Shown one piece after another: positions 41,368 to 50,728 of a DNA stretch of 64,000 nucleotides (its first letter is position 1; every line of letters begins with the position of its first letter). The DNA is from Firmicutes bacterium UBA6113 (GTDB lineage Bacteria > Bacillota > Clostridia > Tissierellales > Sedimentibacteraceae): the NCBI GenBank assembly GCA_002422545.1, contig DIWF01000017.1, positions 62,001 to 126,000 of the forward strand, written 5' to 3'. The notes below the pieces were generated by a model. It made no database searches, was not told where the DNA came from, and was given only the letters and a program-made list of their open reading frames with translations. The position numbers and the translations under genes were made by a program.

Positions 41368-43575
41368 TTATATAACTTCGCTGGATTCTTCAGCTAATTT
41401 TATTTTTTCCACAAGCTCCTTCATAATCTGAGCCTGGCTTGACAATTCTTCACTTGCAGCAGCGCTTTCTTCAGCTGTTGCAGAATTTGTTTGCACTATA
41501 AATGAAATTTGTTCAACTCCATACAAAACCTGAGTTGCTGCTTCTGACTGTTGTTTAGAAGCTTCGGTTATTTCCTTTATCATATCTTCAACAACTTTTG
41601 ATTTTTCAACAGCCATGTTTAGTGCTTCATTTGTCTTGGCTGCAACTTTTGTTCCTTTTTCAACTGCTCTTAATGAATTTTCTATGAGCTGTTCAGTATT
41701 TTTTGCAGCTTCTGCACTCTTCAGAGCAAGATTCTTCACTTCGGTTGCAACAACTGCAAATCCGTTTCCTGCCGAACCTGCCCTTGCTGCTTCAACAGAA
41801 GCATTGAGAGCAAGAATGTTCGTTTGAAATGCAATGTTGTCAATAACCTTTATTATTTTCCCTATTTCCTTGGAAGTCTTATTGATTTCAGACATAGCTT
41901 CATTCATTTCCTTGACATAATTGCTGCTGTTTTCAACCTGTATTGCTGATTCAAGGGAGGCTTCGTTTGCTTTGCCTGCATTTCTGGCATTGCTGTTTAT
42001 TTGCTCTGTGATTTCACTGATTGTTGCAGAAAGTTCCTGAACAGAGCTTGCCTGCTCCGTTGCTCCCTGAGACAGTGCCTGTGCTCCTCCTGCAAGCTGT
42101 TCAGAACCGCATGCAACCTGTTCTGCGCTTTCATTAACCTGTTTTACCATACGGTTTAAATAGCTGTTAATCTGCTTCAATGAAATGACTATGGAATTAA
42201 AATCACCGTTGTATTCACTATCTATTTTATTTGAAAAATCTCCATCCGCAATAGCCCCAAGGTGAAATGATATATCATTTATTATTACATTAAACCCTTT
42301 GACTGTCGAGCCCAGAGATTTTATGAGCATTCCTATTTCATCATCACGCGTAGTCCTTAAAATTTCTGTGTGCAAATCTCCACTGGCAAGATTCTTCAGT
42401 CTATCAGCACAAAAAATAATTGGATTTGCAATGTTGTCAGATACTTTTTTCCCGATTAAATATGCTGCTATCAAAGACAGTATGGAAATAATCAGAGTGA
42501 TGAGTAAACTTAAATTTGTAGAACCTGTATATTCCGATTGAGGAGCGCTTATAAATAATCCCCATCCATCGCTTCCGTTAATATAAGAATAAGCAATCAG
42601 ATTTTTTTGTCCATCTAATTCGTAGTCTCCAAGGTCAAGTTTCATGCTCAGCATCTGTTGCTCGACTTCAGCCAATTGCTTGTTGATTCCATTTTCTTCA
42701 TAGGATTTTATGATATTTTCAGACTCAACTACCTTTTCATAAACAGGATGTGCAATTGTATATCCATCCTTGTCCAATATGTAGGCAAAGCCACCTTCGC
42801 TGATTTTAACAGACGAAACCATGTCTGACAGGACTTTACCATCCAACACTATAACTGCTGCACCTATTATCTTCGATCCATATACTCCGTCTTCCCAAAG
42901 AGGCGCTGAAACAGTAAATGTAACCTTGTCGAATTTCTCATTCATTTTAGGCTCTGTGACAACTGTACTGCCTGCCATAGATGAAAAAAAGTAATCAGTA
43001 TCTCCAATCATGTATATCTGTTTTGTGATTGGAGACTCTCCCTTCCCTTTTGTATTGGTCGTGTATGCGTCAAGCAAGGCGTATGCCTTAGTCATTTGAT
43101 TGAGTATTTTTGCTTTTTGCTGATTGTTTACAGTCATGTCCGATAGCTGCTGATTAAGTCCTATGTTGTTTGCAACTGCCCTGTATATGTCAAGTTCATT
43201 TTCAATTGATTCTGATGATACCTGTGCAACGTTATCCATTGTACGTTCAAGAGTATCAAATGTGATTTTGTAGCTTTGATAGGCAGAAATTCCCCCTAAT
43301 ATGATTACTACTGCCAAGATTAAAGATATGAAACTTAAGAATATTTTTGTTTTGATGCTGGTTTTGTTTGTTATTAACAATGCTAATTCTCTGAATTTTT
43401 TTTTGATGAATCCGATGATTTTCATTAACATTTTATTGCTGCTGATGCTTTTGTAAATACTGCTGAAGAATGTTCTAATGTTATTGATGATTTTTTTGAT
43501 ATTATTATTTTTGATGAATGAGCCTTTTCCTTTTAGTTTTTCCTTAATATTGAAGTTAATTTTAAATTTTTTCAC
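41368..43575 (-). CDS. methyl-accepting chemotaxis protein (type A receptor 2)
   Basis: A 735-residue receptor, paralogue of the one at 32833-34896. It has an unusual basic, Lys/Asn/Ile-rich N-terminal extension of about 75 residues before TM1 (about 80-103). Then a dCache sensor (SAPLWEDGVYGSKIIGAAVIV), TM2 (about 345-365), HAMP and the signalling domain with QTNILALNASVEAARAGSAG. I chose the GTG at 43575; GGGGG lies 5 nt before it, and the ATG at 43587 is part of that site. A sigma-D promoter is at 43623-43648. Confidence 0.91.
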   Translation of the reverse strand: MKKFKINFNIKEKLKGKGSFIKNNNIKKIINNIRTFFSSIYKSISSNKMLMKIIGFIKKKFRELALLITNKTSIKTKIFLSFISLILAVVIILGGISAYQSYKITFDTLERTMDNVAQVSSESIENELDIYRAVANNIGLNQQLSDMTVNNQQKAKILNQMTKAYALLDAYTTNTKGKGESPITKQIYMIGDTDYFFSSMAGSTVVTEPKMNEKFDKVTFTVSAPLWEDGVYGSKIIGAAVIVLDGKVLSDMVSSVKISEGGFAYILDKDGYTIAHPVYEKVVESENIIKSYEENGINKQLAEVEQQMLSMKLDLGDYELDGQKNLIAYSYINGSDGWGLFISAPQSEYTGSTNLSLLITLIISILSLIAAYLIGKKVSDNIANPIIFCADRLKNLASGDLHTEILRTTRDDEIGMLIKSLGSTVKGFNVIINDISFHLGAIADGDFSNKIDSEYNGDFNSIVISLKQINSYLNRMVKQVNESAEQVACGSEQLAGGAQALSQGATEQASSVQELSATISEITEQINSNARNAGKANEASLESAIQVENSSNYVKEMNEAMSEINKTSKEIGKIIKVIDNIAFQTNILALNASVEAARAGSAGNGFAVVATEVKNLALKSAEAAKNTEQLIENSLRAVEKGTKVAAKTNEALNMAVEKSKVVEDMIKEITEASKQQSEAATQVLYGVEQISFIVQTNSATAEESAAASEELSSQAQIMKELVEKIKLAEESSEVI

Positions 43576-43622
43576 AAGAGCCCCCATATTTATTTAATAA
43601 TCACATAAACAGTCCATTTAAT

Positions 43623-43648
43623 ATATCGGCATTTTTTTAAAAAATTTA
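43623..43648 (-). promoter_or_regulatory. sigma-D promoter of type A receptor 2 gene
   Basis: Minus strand TAAA, 14 nt, GCCGATAT (perfect -10 box; spacer one base short, or TTAA with 15). Confidence 0.65.
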
Positions 43649-43670
43649 ACATAATATTGAAATTAATATT

Positions 43671-43717
43671 GGGGACGTACCCTCGAGTTGAAAAATTCAA
43701 CTCAAAGGTACGTCCCC
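43671..43717. repeat. GGGGACGTACC inverted repeat
   Basis: GGGGACGTACC/GGTACGTCCCC encloses a second stem GAGTTGAA/TTCAACTC. It lies 9 bp past the stop of type B receptor 2 and has no T run, so it looks more like an extragenic palindrome than a simple terminator. A decayed relative lies at 45825-45871. Confidence 0.75.
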
Positions 43718-43725
43718 GGATTTAT

Positions 43726-45750
43726 TTATAGATTGAACTTGTTAACCAGTTCGTTTAATATATGTGACTGACCTGAAAGTTCCTCACTGTTTGCAGCGCT
43801 GGCTTCTGCTGATGCTGCATTTTCCTGTACCACTGATGAAATTTGTTCTATTCCGCTCTTTATTTGATTTACGGAAACCGTCTGATGTGAAGATGCACTT
43901 GCAATTTCAGCGATCAGCTCGTTGGCCTCATTTGTTTTGTTTACTATTCCGGACAATGATTTTCCTGCCTCATCAGCCAAAGCTGTGCCCTTGTTGATTG
44001 CATTTATGGAATTTTCAATCAATGCTGTTGTCTGTTTTGCAGCTTCAGCAGATTTTCCCGCAAGGTTTCTTACTTCATCTGCAACAACTGCAAAACCCTT
44101 GCCTGCAGAACCTGCCCTTGCTGCTTCAACAGCAGCATTCAATGCAAGTATGTTTGTCTGGAACGCTATGTCGTCTATTACTTTTATTATTTTGTTTATT
44201 TCTCTTGATGTCTTGCTGATTTCATCCATTGCAGAAAGCATTTCGCTCATCTGCACATTTCCTTTCTCAACTTCACTGGCTGTTTCCTTGGCCTTGTTGC
44301 CTGCACTTACAGCGTGTTCAGCATTGTTGACTATGGTGTGGTATATTTCATTTATTTCTGCTGACAGTTCTTCTATGGCGCTTGCCTGCTCTGTCGTTCC
44401 TTGAGCCAGAACCTGTGCTCCGCTTGACACCTGTTCAGCATTCATGTTTATTGATTCAGAGGATTCCTTGATTTTGCCTATTGTATCCTTGAGAGTATCA
44501 GCTAGTGAAAGCAAAGATACTTTTAATTTTGCAAACTCGCCGTCATAATCATTTTTAAGCTCAATGTTTAAGTTTCCTCCAGCCATTTCATTCAACACAT
44601 ATTCACTTTCAGCAATATATGCTATATAAGATTTGAGTCTTGCTGTCAGACTCCCTATTGACTGCGCCAATTCACCTATTTCATCGTTGCTTTTTATGTT
44701 TATTTCAGCATCCAGTTCACCATCAGCAAGTTTATCGGTAATATCAGTTATTTTTTTGATTGGTTTTGTCATTTTTATAACCAACACTGACATAACAGCC
44801 AAAAGTACAATCATCATAATTATAAATATTATTATAATTGATTTTATAAGTTGTCTGGTAGGTGCCGTAAATTCATCCTTTGGCAATGAAGAAAGTATCT
44901 GCCATCCGGTATCTCCAATTTCAATGCTGTTTCCAACATATGTTTCACCGTTGTATGTAAATTCTGTAACTTCTCCGGTGCGGCTGTTTACAGACTGGAT
45001 CATATTTTCACTAATGTCTATGTCATTTATTGATTTAAGAAGGCTGTCTTCATCCTTGTGGCCTGCAACAATGTTGTTTTCAGTAAGCAATGTAAAATTT
45101 CCTGTTTCCCCAAGCTTATAGTTTCCTACCATATCAGTCAGTTTGTCAATGGCAATATCTACAGCTGTCAATCCTATGACCTCATTGTTTACTGTTACAG
45201 GAGCAGAAATAGTTATTACAATTCCTCCTGTTATTGCATCAAGATAAGGATCGGTTATGCTGATTCTATTTTCTGAAACTGCCTTGTAATAGTCTTTGGA
45301 AGAAACATCATACTCTTCTTTTGAATAAACTGTTGGTGAAACAAGATAAAAATCATCTTCAGCAATATATGCTGACAGGATTACATCGGAATTTGCTTTC
45401 TGCGTTTCATCTACTGTTTGTCCTGCAATCATAAATCCTTCGGTTTCAAGAAGGGTCTCACGTCCTTGTGCGTTTATCATAAAGTTCTGCAAATTCTTGT
45501 CTTGAGCCATTTGCTCAACTATTGCAATATAACGTTCGAAAAATGCATTTGCCTCATTGCTGACGCTTTTTGTCGTTTCATCCAGGATATCCTTTTCACT
45601 GTTAGTAAAATAATCGTTTACTGTCATTCCAATTACGACACCTGTTGCAAGGAGAGCTAAAAAACATAACACAAACAATGTTAATGTTATCTTGCTTGCT
45701 ATTGAAGTTTTTCCTAAAGTAACTTTTACATTATTACTATTTTTTTTCAT
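43726..45750 (-). CDS. methyl-accepting chemotaxis protein (type B receptor 2)
   Basis: A 674-residue receptor, close paralogue of 38554-40590. TM1 (about 19-42), dCache sensor (SSKDYYKAVSENRISITDPYL; LTAVDIAIDKLT), TM2 (about 305-327), HAMP (KLADGELDAEINIKSNDEIGE) and signalling domain with QTNILALNAAVEAARAGSAG. AGGAGG precedes the ATG. I find no sigma-D promoter directly upstream, so it may be read from the cheA-fliT operon that ends 140 bp before. Confidence 0.93.
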   Translation of the reverse strand: MKKNSNNVKVTLGKTSIASKITLTLFVLCFLALLATGVVIGMTVNDYFTNSEKDILDETTKSVSNEANAFFERYIAIVEQMAQDKNLQNFMINAQGRETLLETEGFMIAGQTVDETQKANSDVILSAYIAEDDFYLVSPTVYSKEEYDVSSKDYYKAVSENRISITDPYLDAITGGIVITISAPVTVNNEVIGLTAVDIAIDKLTDMVGNYKLGETGNFTLLTENNIVAGHKDEDSLLKSINDIDISENMIQSVNSRTGEVTEFTYNGETYVGNSIEIGDTGWQILSSLPKDEFTAPTRQLIKSIIIIFIIMMIVLLAVMSVLVIKMTKPIKKITDITDKLADGELDAEINIKSNDEIGELAQSIGSLTARLKSYIAYIAESEYVLNEMAGGNLNIELKNDYDGEFAKLKVSLLSLADTLKDTIGKIKESSESINMNAEQVSSGAQVLAQGTTEQASAIEELSAEINEIYHTIVNNAEHAVSAGNKAKETASEVEKGNVQMSEMLSAMDEISKTSREINKIIKVIDDIAFQTNILALNAAVEAARAGSAGKGFAVVADEVRNLAGKSAEAAKQTTALIENSINAINKGTALADEAGKSLSGIVNKTNEANELIAEIASASSHQTVSVNQIKSGIEQISSVVQENAASAEASAANSEELSGQSHILNELVNKFNL

Positions 45751-45824
45751 AAATCCTCCTAGCTATTCCTAATTTTTTACTGTAATCATAATTTTTTTAG
45801 TAATATTATTTTAAATACTATTGA

Positions 45825-45871
45825 GGACAGACCCTTATTAAAGTGTCCGTCCCCGTAATGATTCGTCCCCG
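45825..45871. repeat. GGACGGACAC hairpin, relative of the GGGGACG palindrome
   Basis: On the minus strand GGACGGACAC pairs imperfectly with GGGTCTGTCC; GGGGACG recurs at 45863-45871. It lies between the FliT-like gene and type B receptor 2. Confidence 0.55.
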
Positions 45872-45890
45872 CTATTACCCCACAATGATA

Positions 45891-46244
45891 TTATGCTTTG
45901 ATGTTTAACTGTCCTAATGATGATGTAGGCTCGTTGAGTCTATCCTTAACAACCTTTATTTCATCATTGAGATTCTTTCTGATTTGCTTGTCCATTTCAA
46001 TTGTTTCTTGAACAGCCTGATTAATGAGTTTCTTAATGTTTTTTACTTCATCTGTATCTTTTAAGCTGTTCATTTTCTTAATCTTTTCATCTATTTCACT
46101 TACTGCATTGATGTATTCTTTTCTCTTTTCAACCATTGAATTTACATTTTCATAATCTGTCCTAAGAGACAATTCTGTTATTTCCCTTGTGAAACTCTTC
46201 AGTCTTTTAACAGCTTCCAACTTGGATTTAAATAAATTTTCCAT
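45891..46244 (-). CDS. FliT-like flagellar chaperone (tentative)
   Basis: A 117-residue, almost wholly helical charged protein with heptad-like spacing. It directly follows fliS (8 bp). In many flagellates the fliD-fliS pair is followed by fliT, which chaperones FliD; size and position fit, but sequence similarity in this family is weak. FlgN-like chaperones are an alternative. AAGGTGAC lies before the ATG. Confidence 0.6.
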   Translation of the reverse strand: MENLFKSKLEAVKRLKSFTREITELSLRTDYENVNSMVEKRKEYINAVSEIDEKIKKMNSLKDTDEVKNIKKLINQAVQETIEMDKQIRKNLNDEIKVVKDRLNEPTSSLGQLNIKA

Positions 46245-46252
46245 AAGTCACC

Positions 46253-46630
46253 TTAATTTTTGGCTGACTTTGCAATTTTGTCAGCTTCTGCCCAAGTGTT
46301 TCTCAAATCCTTCACCAGGGGAAGTATGTTATCTATGTTCTGTATTGATTTCTTTGATGAAGCCAATACAAGTTCCTTGTTAAAAAACATGTACATTTCA
46401 GCCAAATCTTTTGACAGCGGATATTTGTCGTCCAATGTTACAATGAGATGATTGAAAATCTTTCTGCATTTTTCAAGGCTTATATTTGCATTATCATAAT
46501 CCTTGTTTTCCATTAATATTTTGCTTAAATTCATTTTTTTAATTGCTTCATCATATAAAAGAACCAACAGTTCTCCTTTTGTCATTGTATTGACAGAAGT
46601 CCTTTTATATTGTTCAAATGCGTTTAACAT
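46253..46630 (-). CDS. fliS: flagellin export chaperone FliS
   Basis: A 125-residue four-helix FliS that binds the C-terminal end of flagellin and prevents premature assembly. It begins LNAFEQYKRTSVNTMTKGELLVLLYDEAIK, with the conserved Tyr and LLYDGAI-type motif. KYPLSKDLAEMYMFFNKEL is typical of the third helix. It lies 14 bp after fliD, with GGGGG before the ATG. Confidence 0.95.
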   Translation of the reverse strand: MLNAFEQYKRTSVNTMTKGELLVLLYDEAIKKMNLSKILMENKDYDNANISLEKCRKIFNHLIVTLDDKYPLSKDLAEMYMFFNKELVLASSKKSIQNIDNILPLVKDLRNTWAEADKIAKSAKN

Positions 46631-46644
46631 ATTGACCCCCTATC

Positions 46645-48855
46645 TTATGAAAACATATCTGTAAGCCACGAACTTTGAGAGTTCAAATTGTTCAATGTTG
46701 TCTCCAAAGACGAAAACTGGCTCCAGTATCTTTCTCGTTCATCTTCCATCTTGTCTTTTAATTCTTTCATTTTATCGTCATAGTCTTTTATTTTTTCAGA
46801 AATATTGTTCTGGTCTGACGTCATGCCGCTTGCCAAACCTGCTTCATCAATGAGTATTCCTGTTGTTCCGTAGGATCCAACATTTGCAACAAGCACTTCT
46901 CTCATCTGTACAGCTATACCTGGTACACCGTTAGCATCTGATGTAGTACCGGAAAACAAATTTGATATTTCTTCAGGATTTTCCAGAAGTTTTTCCTTGA
47001 ATTTTTCTTGGTCGAAAACAAGTTTTCCGCTTGTATCCATTGATGCTGATGATATTCCTATGCTTGACAGTGTAAGACCGCTGACTGAAGTTCTGCCTGA
47101 TACGATTTGTTTCATTTTGCGCAGTAAGTTGTTCATATTATTGTCACCGAACAATATTCCCTTCTTGGCCTGTGCATTCCAGTCTTTTATTTCAGCTTCT
47201 TCCATTTCGTCCTGCTGATCAGGAGTAAGAGGATTATAGTCCCTATTAGGTTTTTCACTTGTCTTAGAACCTATTAAAGTAATAATTTCATTGTATGAAT
47301 CAATAAATTTTCTTACTTTTTCAACAACCTCGTCTGCATTGTTTACAGAATCAAAAGTTATGGGTTCATCAGCTGCAGTAAGCCCTTGTGCCTTTTCATT
47401 AAGTTCAAGGTTTATGTCATCAATTGTAAAATTGGCTGTACTTCTTGTAATAGTATTTTGCACACCGTTAAGTGTGTAGGTCATTACTGTGTCAGTTCCT
47501 TGTTTTACAGAATAATCAATTCCAGCAGTTCCAAACAATGTTGCTGCAAGGTTTCCTTCACCATCAACATCTGTTATGCTGACACCATTATGGGATCCTG
47601 TTTCAGCGGATTTAACCGTAAATGTATTTGTTGTGGATGAATAATAAACCTTAACACCTGCTTCTGCATTGCTGTTGATTGTGTTGATTATGTCAGTAAC
47701 TGACATTGTGTTTTTAATATCTATTGTTTCGCCATTTACATTGATCTGATATGAGTCCTTTGCTTCTAATCCGGGTAATCCCAATTGACTTAATGCTCTT
47801 GTTTTGTTGACCCTGTTGTAATCCCCTGTTTCGATTCCTGTATAGTTGCTCAATTCGGTGCTGATACTGCTGACACCAAAAACATCTGTTTCACTTGTAG
47901 CGGAAAATTTGAACTTCTTAGTTACATCATCGTAGTCAGCTGTTACTTTGCCGCTACCATATGCTGAATCAAGTTTACCTTGGATATATGTTTCCAGGGA
48001 TGATGCATTTGTAAGACTGCTGTCCATATTTATTTTTTTTGTAACTCCATTTAATTCAAAAGTGATGTAATTTTCAGGGTTTTTTAATATTCCTTCAGTT
48101 GATTTTGTAAGTTTTGTTGGATCTATTTCTCCAGAAGTAGCTGTATGCCCTACTGTCATGTTCAGGTTGTCAATAACTGATTTGTTGGCTGCTGTCAATT
48201 TTACTTCTTTGCTGCCGGTAATAGACAATACATTTCCTGAATAACTTGCTGTAACCCCGCTTAGTTCGCTTATCTTTGCAAGTTGTTCATTAATTTCATT
48301 CTTAACATCTTCCAGTGTTACGCTAGCTTCTCCATTGCCGAAACCCTTGTCCAACTGTAAATTATATGACTTTCCGTCATATTCTAGAGTCATTGTAGCG
48401 CCTGCTAATGTTGATGTATATGTTCCAAGAGTCTCTGACTCAAATAATCCGCTTGTAACCTGCTTATTTGAAGTAAAACTAGCACTTGTTGCAACGCTGG
48501 ATATTTCATCTATTGATAAGTTGCTTATGTTGTCTGCATTTCCGGTTACATTAACGTATTTTGATGATGAAGTGTATTTATATGATTCAAAAAACTTTGA
48601 ATTTAATATATTTGTGCTTGAGCCAGATGAATAGGAAAAATAAGTGTTGTTGAATGATACCAGTTTACTGCTTATTTCCCTGTACGCTTCCTGTCTGTAC
48701 AAAAGCCTTTGCTTTGACTGATATTGTTTGTTTATTTTAGATTTTGTTCCTGCCAGCATCTGATTTACCAAATCGTCAGTGTCAAGTCCTGAAACCAGTC
48801 CTCCGAAACCTTTACTTGTTGATGAGCCATATAAGCTTGTCGATAATGTTGACAT
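46645..48855 (-). CDS. fliD: flagellar filament cap protein FliD (HAP2)
   Basis: A 736-residue filament cap protein. The N-terminal FliD_N motif (FGGLVSGLDTDDLVNQMLA) and the C-terminal coiled coil (KIKDYDDKMKELKDKMEDERERYWSQFSSLETTLNNLNSQSSWL region) are well preserved. The long Ser/Thr-rich middle holds the variable cap domains and makes it longer than the Bacillus or Salmonella proteins (about 470-500 residues). AAAGGGG precedes the ATG. It lies 42 bp after cheB and heads the fliD-fliS-fliT-like set. Confidence 0.95.
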   Translation of the reverse strand: MSTLSTSLYGSSTSKGFGGLVSGLDTDDLVNQMLAGTKSKINKQYQSKQRLLYRQEAYREISSKLVSFNNTYFSYSSGSSTNILNSKFFESYKYTSSSKYVNVTGNADNISNLSIDEISSVATSASFTSNKQVTSGLFESETLGTYTSTLAGATMTLEYDGKSYNLQLDKGFGNGEASVTLEDVKNEINEQLAKISELSGVTASYSGNVLSITGSKEVKLTAANKSVIDNLNMTVGHTATSGEIDPTKLTKSTEGILKNPENYITFELNGVTKKINMDSSLTNASSLETYIQGKLDSAYGSGKVTADYDDVTKKFKFSATSETDVFGVSSISTELSNYTGIETGDYNRVNKTRALSQLGLPGLEAKDSYQINVNGETIDIKNTMSVTDIINTINSNAEAGVKVYYSSTTNTFTVKSAETGSHNGVSITDVDGEGNLAATLFGTAGIDYSVKQGTDTVMTYTLNGVQNTITRSTANFTIDDINLELNEKAQGLTAADEPITFDSVNNADEVVEKVRKFIDSYNEIITLIGSKTSEKPNRDYNPLTPDQQDEMEEAEIKDWNAQAKKGILFGDNNMNNLLRKMKQIVSGRTSVSGLTLSSIGISSASMDTSGKLVFDQEKFKEKLLENPEEISNLFSGTTSDANGVPGIAVQMREVLVANVGSYGTTGILIDEAGLASGMTSDQNNISEKIKDYDDKMKELKDKMEDERERYWSQFSSLETTLNNLNSQSSWLTDMFS

Positions 48856-48897
48856 TTTTTTCCCCTTTCTGCTGCCGTAATTGATAGCAACTCTAGA

Positions 48898-49920
48898 TTA
48901 TTTATTCAAGTGCTTTATGAGTATTTCCGATATATCTTCTACGTCCGACTGAACCATCACAGCCCCTATGTTGAATGCAACCATTGGCATTCCGTAAACC
49001 ACAGAGGACTTTTCATCCTGTCCAACTGTAAATGCGCCTGTTTTTTTCATATTCAAAAGTCCTTGTGCTCCGTCCTTGCCCATTCCTGTCAGGATTATCC
49101 CCACGGAATTTTTACCTGCATTTTCAGCTACGGAGTTAAACAATACGTCAACCGACGGGCAGTGGCCGCTAACCTTTTCTCCAGCCTTGCAGGAAACATA
49201 AAAACCTCTTTCGTCCTTTGCAAGCTTCATTTGTTTGTCGCCGGGAGCTACCAGCACCAGCCCTTTTTCCACTCTGTCTCCGTCTAGTGCTTCTCTTACT
49301 TCCAAATCGCATATTTTATTCAGCCTGTCTGCGTACATCTTAGTAAAACCTGCCGGCATGTGCTGGGTAACCAGTATTCCCGGCATATCAGCCGGAAGCG
49401 ATTTTAGAATTGTAAGTGTTGCTTCCGTTCCTCCTGTTGAAGCTCCAATTGCTATCACTTTTGATGAGGATATTTTTTCAAGCTTTTTTGTTTCAGAAAT
49501 TTTCGACGATGTAAACGGAACAAGCTTTGCTATAGATGCAACTTTTATTTTTGTTTTAATCTCCTTGAAAAACATCGGCAGGTCGTTTTTAGACGACATA
49601 TCTGGCTTCTTCACAAAGTCAACTGCTCCTGCATGAAGGGCATCGAAGACGCTTATGTTCATTGAACTTACAAGAACAACCTTCAATGGATTTTCCTCCA
49701 TGAGTTTTTTTAAAAACACCAACCCACTCATCTTTGGCATTTCAACATCCAGGGTGAGAATGTCCGGTTTGAGGGATTTTATTTTTTCAAGGGCATCCAC
49801 AGGATCCACTGCCATTCCAACAACTTCTATGAGAGGATCTTCGCTTAATTCTTTTTTTAAAACATTTCTGAACAGAAGAGAATCATCTGTGATTAGAACC
49901 TTTATTTTGTTAATTATCAT
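48898..49920 (-). CDS. cheB: chemotaxis protein-glutamate methylesterase CheB
   Basis: A 340-residue CheB that demethylates or deamidates receptors. The receiver domain has TDDS and phospho-acceptor Asp in TLDVEMPKMSG. The methylesterase domain has the catalytic Ser in IGASTGGTEA, the His in TQHMPAGFT, and the Asp in GMGKDGAQGL. It starts 2 bp after the cheR stop with AAAGGA upstream. Confidence 0.97.
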   Translation of the reverse strand: MIINKIKVLITDDSLLFRNVLKKELSEDPLIEVVGMAVDPVDALEKIKSLKPDILTLDVEMPKMSGLVFLKKLMEENPLKVVLVSSMNISVFDALHAGAVDFVKKPDMSSKNDLPMFFKEIKTKIKVASIAKLVPFTSSKISETKKLEKISSSKVIAIGASTGGTEATLTILKSLPADMPGILVTQHMPAGFTKMYADRLNKICDLEVREALDGDRVEKGLVLVAPGDKQMKLAKDERGFYVSCKAGEKVSGHCPSVDVLFNSVAENAGKNSVGIILTGMGKDGAQGLLNMKKTGAFTVGQDEKSSVVYGMPMVAFNIGAVMVQSDVEDISEILIKHLNK

Positions 49921-49922
49921 AG

Positions 49923-50726
49923 TTATTCCTTTCTGTATATTGCAGGATTTATGTATATGAATTTTGATTGGTTTCTCTGTATTGTTTCTGCATGTCCGAT
50001 CATCAAATATCCCTGCGGTTTTACAGCTTCATAAAACTTGTTCACAATATTCATTTTTGTTTCTGCATTGAAGTAGATCATAACATTTCTGCAAAATATA
50101 ACATCATACTTGTTCTTTGCAGGTATTGTATCCATCAGATTGAATACTTTGAAAGTTATGTTTCTTTTTATTTCCGGCACCACCTGGTACCTTCCATCAG
50201 GAGTTTTTTCAAAATATCTCTTCTTGTAGGATTCAGGCAGCTTGGATAAGCTATCCTCTCCATAAATTCCTTCCCTTGCTTTTGAAAGAACATTTTCTGA
50301 TATGTCTGATGCAAGAATTTGAATCTTCCATGAAGAGTTGAATTTAAAGTAATCGTCCATTACCATTGCCAGAGTATATGGCTCTTCTCCTGAGGAACAA
50401 CCTGCGCTCCAAATGTTCAACACTTTCATCTTGTTGTTTTTTTCTTCATATGGAAGAAATACTTCCTTTAAGAATTTGAAGTGGTTTTCCTCCCTGTAGA
50501 AATATGTGTAGTTTGTCGTAAGCTTGTTGATGAGAAGTGTTATTTCTTCCTTGTCGTTTTTCTTTATGCTTTCAAGGTACTGGCTGAAACTGTTCATGCC
50601 TTTTCTTTCTACTAAATTGGACAGCCTTCCTTCAATCAATATTCTTTTCTTTGAAAGGTCTATGCCATAATTGCCATGCATTATTTTTACAAATTCCAAA
50701 AATTCGTTATCTGTTAATTTTACCAT
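49923..50726 (-). CDS. cheR: chemotaxis protein methyltransferase CheR
   Basis: A 267-residue SAM-dependent enzyme that methylates receptor glutamates. The N-terminal helical domain leads into TNYTYFYREENHF, the SAM site NIWSAGCSSGEEPYTLAM, ILASDISENVLSKAREGIY, and VIFCRNVMIYF. Its ATG is 2 bp past the cheA stop with only a weak Shine-Dalgarno sequence, so translation is probably coupled. Confidence 0.97.
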   Translation of the reverse strand: MVKLTDNEFLEFVKIMHGNYGIDLSKKRILIEGRLSNLVERKGMNSFSQYLESIKKNDKEEITLLINKLTTNYTYFYREENHFKFLKEVFLPYEEKNNKMKVLNIWSAGCSSGEEPYTLAMVMDDYFKFNSSWKIQILASDISENVLSKAREGIYGEDSLSKLPESYKKRYFEKTPDGRYQVVPEIKRNITFKVFNLMDTIPAKNKYDVIFCRNVMIYFNAETKMNIVNKFYEAVKPQGYLMIGHAETIQRNQSKFIYINPAIYRKE

Positions 50727-50728
50727 AC

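Noticed and set aside
43671..43717. GGGGACGTACC palindrome as a rho-independent terminator
   Set aside because: No T run follows on either strand; recorded as an extragenic palindrome.
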